Assembly: GCF_035920345.1 (NCBI RefSeq)
Contig: NZ_CP109149.1
Location: 8,804,001-8,868,000 of the forward strand
DNA from: Nocardia vinacea
GTDB lineage: Bacteria; Actinomycetota; Actinomycetes; Mycobacteriales; Mycobacteriaceae
Direction: 5' to 3'
Length of the DNA: 64,000 nucleotides
Part shown: positions 62,511-64,000 of the stretch, in pieces
How the letters are laid out: every line of letters starts with the position of its first letter
Numbering within the stretch: the first letter of the stretch is position 1
Notes under the pieces: generated by a model
The model's input: only the letters and a program-made list of their open reading frames with translations
What the model was told of the DNA's origin: nothing
Databases searched by the model: none
Program-made: the position numbers and the translations under genes

Positions 62511-62516
62511 CGAGTT

Positions 62517-63770
62517 CTACCCTTTCAAATCGGCGTGGTGAGTGATGACTTTGTAGAGCGCTTCGATGTAGTGGTCGACGAGCGGCAGGTCCTCATCTCG
62601 ATGCCAAACAGGGAGCTTGAGCGTGGCATGGTGGAGCTCTTCGGCCCGTGGATAGTCACCTGGGGCGTAAGCCAGCTTGCCAGTGAAGGCGGGAAACAAT
62701 GGACCTGGTTCTTGGAAAAGCGGCAGCAGGTTCAGCGGGCAGGTCGATCCTGGTCGGTCGAATTCGTGGCAGCCCTCGGCCTGCAACGCGGCGTGGAAGC
62801 GCTCGCCCGGCACGTCATCGAAGAATTCACCGTCGTAGAGAATCGTGAGTCCGTACCAGGCTGGCCGGGTGTGTGGTTCGTGCCAGGTGATGGTCAGGCC
62901 CGGCTCTAGCTGGAGTTCGTCGTGGATGTGCTCGGCGATGCGCTGTCGCCCGGCGAGGTAGTCATCCAGATGTGAAAGCTGTTGCAGCGCAATGGCTGCG
63001 GCCAGTGGGTGGATGCGATGTTTGAGTCCCATACCTGTAACGGCGTATCGGCTGAGGTCGGAACGCGTTGGGATTTCGTTTCGGCACCGCTTGTTGTACT
63101 GGCCATGTAGCAAGACGCGGTGATACACCTGCTCGTCATCGGTGAGGATGAAGCCGCCTTCCCCGGCAGACAGCGGTTTTGGTCCATTCATGCTGAAAGC
63201 GGCGGCTCGCCCGAACGTGCCGAGCTTCTTCTCACCGATGCTCGCCCCGTGAGCGTGGGACGCGTCTTCGAGCAGTAACAAGCCGTGAGCGTCCGCCAGT
63301 GTGCGCAGACGTTGGACTTGTGCGGGCATCCCCCACATATGCGTTACCACAATGGCTTTGGTGCGTTCGGTGATACGTCGCGGCACGTCGACCGGATCGA
63401 GGTTGCCACTCGTGTCGCAGTCGGCCAGGACGGGGGTCGCGCCCAGGTGCAAGAGCGGTGTGGCGGTGGCGAAGAACGTATACGCAGGCACGATCACTTC
63501 ATCGCCTGGCCCGATGCCGCAGGCGGCGTACATCGAATACAGCGCAGATGTGCCTGAGCTGGTGAGGATGGCGTGGCGGACACCGAAGTAGTGCTGAAGT
63601 GCATCTTCCAGTCGGGCGATGACACCCGAGCGATCGTAGATCGAGATGCCTTGGTCGAGCTGATCGAGGACGGCGATGCTGGTGGCCTCGGTCAGTGGCG
63701 GCCATGAAAAGTGCCGCGCCACTCCAGATATGACAGGCGGGCCGCCGAGCAGGGCGAGTGGTGAGGTCAC
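62517..63770 (-). CDS. DegT/DnrJ/EryC1/StrS-type PLP aminotransferase
   Basis: A 417-residue sugar or aminocyclitol aminotransferase. AILTSSGTSALYSMYAACGI binds the PLP phosphate and LLEDASHAHGAS holds the PLP-ring Asp. SMNGPKPLSAGEGG contains the Schiff-base Lys, and KRCRNEIPTRSD follows further on. It begins LALLGGPPVISG like StsC/BtrS-type L-glutamine:scyllo-inosose aminotransferases, so an aminocyclitol or 3-keto sugar substrate is likely. GTG 63770 overlaps the stop of an upstream dehydrogenase gene by four bases (coupled). Confidence 0.9.
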   Translation of the reverse strand: MTSPLALLGGPPVISGVARHFSWPPLTEATSIAVLDQLDQGISIYDRSGVIARLEDALQHYFGVRHAILTSSGTSALYSMYAACGIGPGDEVIVPAYTFFATATPLLHLGATPVLADCDTSGNLDPVDVPRRITERTKAIVVTHMWGMPAQVQRLRTLADAHGLLLLEDASHAHGASIGEKKLGTFGRAAAFSMNGPKPLSAGEGGFILTDDEQVYHRVLLHGQYNKRCRNEIPTRSDLSRYAVTGMGLKHRIHPLAAAIALQQLSHLDDYLAGRQRIAEHIHDELQLEPGLTITWHEPHTRPAWYGLTILYDGEFFDDVPGERFHAALQAEGCHEFDRPGSTCPLNLLPLFQEPGPLFPAFTGKLAYAPGDYPRAEELHHATLKLPVWHRDEDLPLVDHYIEALYKVITHHADLKG

Positions 63771-64000
63771 AACAGTTCCTTGGGATTGAGGTGGATGTGG
63801 GTGCGCGCAGCCTCGTAGCAGGAGGCGACAAAGGCCATGTGCGCGAGGTTTTCGGCTGGACCGCTGAGGTTCGGTCGTGTGCCGTCGATGACGCGGTGAA
63901 AGTAGTCGATCTGGCAGGCTGCGGCCGAGGGCCAGGCTTGTTCACGATGCAGTGACTCGATGACCTCGCCGCTGTTCGTTAGTCGGCGGATGCGGCCACG
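63767..64000 (-). CDS. Gfo/Idh/MocA-type oxidoreductase, C-terminal part
   Basis: The frame is open at the right edge. The last 77 residues, SGEVIESLHREQAWPSAAAC, DYFHRVIDGTRPNLSGPAEN and LAHMAFVASCYEAARTHIHL, match the C-terminal region of NAD(P)-dependent sugar or inositol dehydrogenases. It is coupled to the aminotransferase gene by a GTGA overlap; a dehydrogenase that makes a keto sugar for the aminotransferase fits. Confidence 0.75.
   Translation of the reverse strand, partial: RGRIRRLTNSGEVIESLHREQAWPSAAACQIDYFHRVIDGTRPNLSGPAENLAHMAFVASCYEAARTHIHLNPKELL

Noticed and set aside
1..64000. tRNA, rRNA, riboswitch or CRISPR array
   Set aside because: I scanned by eye for cloverleaf-like, T-box-like and spaced-repeat patterns and found none beyond the T-arm-like hairpin at 56493; a covariance-model scan would be decisive.

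Overview
The window comes from a high-GC actinomycete. StrR/ParB-type, IclR, LuxR and XRE-TPR regulators, a Cvn-type GTPase remnant, an EspC-like type VII secretion remnant, many GTG/TTG starts and dense insertion-sequence debris all suggest a Nocardia/Rhodococcus-like genus (inference; no rRNA or housekeeping gene is present to confirm it). Gene content is accessory throughout.

Bases 1-23,400 hold what looks like one natural-product gene cluster. It opens with a StrR-like activator, a thioesterase with a cysteine nucleophile and an IclR regulator. A run of free-standing NRPS-type parts follows (AMP ligase, carrier protein, second AMP ligase, condensation enzyme), then a DUF418 membrane protein. 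Next come three candidate short-peptide genes around an aminopeptidase-M29/NicX-like metalloenzyme. The cluster ends with a dpgABCD operon (type III PKS route to 3,5-dihydroxyphenylglyoxylate), a second carrier protein, a benzoylformate-decarboxylase-like ThDP enzyme and a convergent aldehyde dehydrogenase. No HpgT-type aminotransferase is visible, so I infer that the Dpg pathway is redirected: 3,5-dihydroxyphenylglyoxylate is decarboxylated to 3,5-dihydroxybenzaldehyde and oxidised to 3,5-dihydroxybenzoate, which a ligase/carrier/condensation set could then use as an acyl unit.

Bases 23,700-27,850 are an IS graveyard: a truncated EspC-like gene, an IS5-like remnant, an IS110/IS30 chimera interrupted by a second IS110-type element, an IS3 fragment and a beheaded histidine kinase. 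Bases 27,870-30,670 are a beta-ketoadipate module (carboxymuconolactone-decarboxylase-like protein, pcaJ, pcaI, divergent IclR regulator).

Bases 30,700-41,400 are a mobile or defence-like stretch: tyrosine recombinase, a 791-residue protein with a PD-(D/E)XK-like nuclease motif, a HEYTH metalloprotease with a small partner, and decayed genes including a Cu/Zn superoxide dismutase relic. Bases 39,100-56,300 are bracketed by inverted, nearly identical copies of a recombination-site-like sequence, each attached to a broken serine recombinase. Inside lie a transposition-ATPase fragment with Tn7/Mu-like end repeats, a secreted protein, a LuxR-type regulator, a lectin with four identical 135-bp repeats (reading frame split in two), a decayed conservon and a 1220-residue galactose-oxidase-like protein.

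Bases 56,400-64,000 contain broken small genes, an alpha/beta hydrolase followed by a decayed acyltransferase, an XRE-TPR regulator divergent from a small-protein operon with two palindromic candidate operators, and a leftward set (Gfo/Idh/MocA oxidoreductase, DegT-type aminotransferase, Nudix hydrolase) that looks like part of a sugar or aminocyclitol pathway continuing beyond the window.
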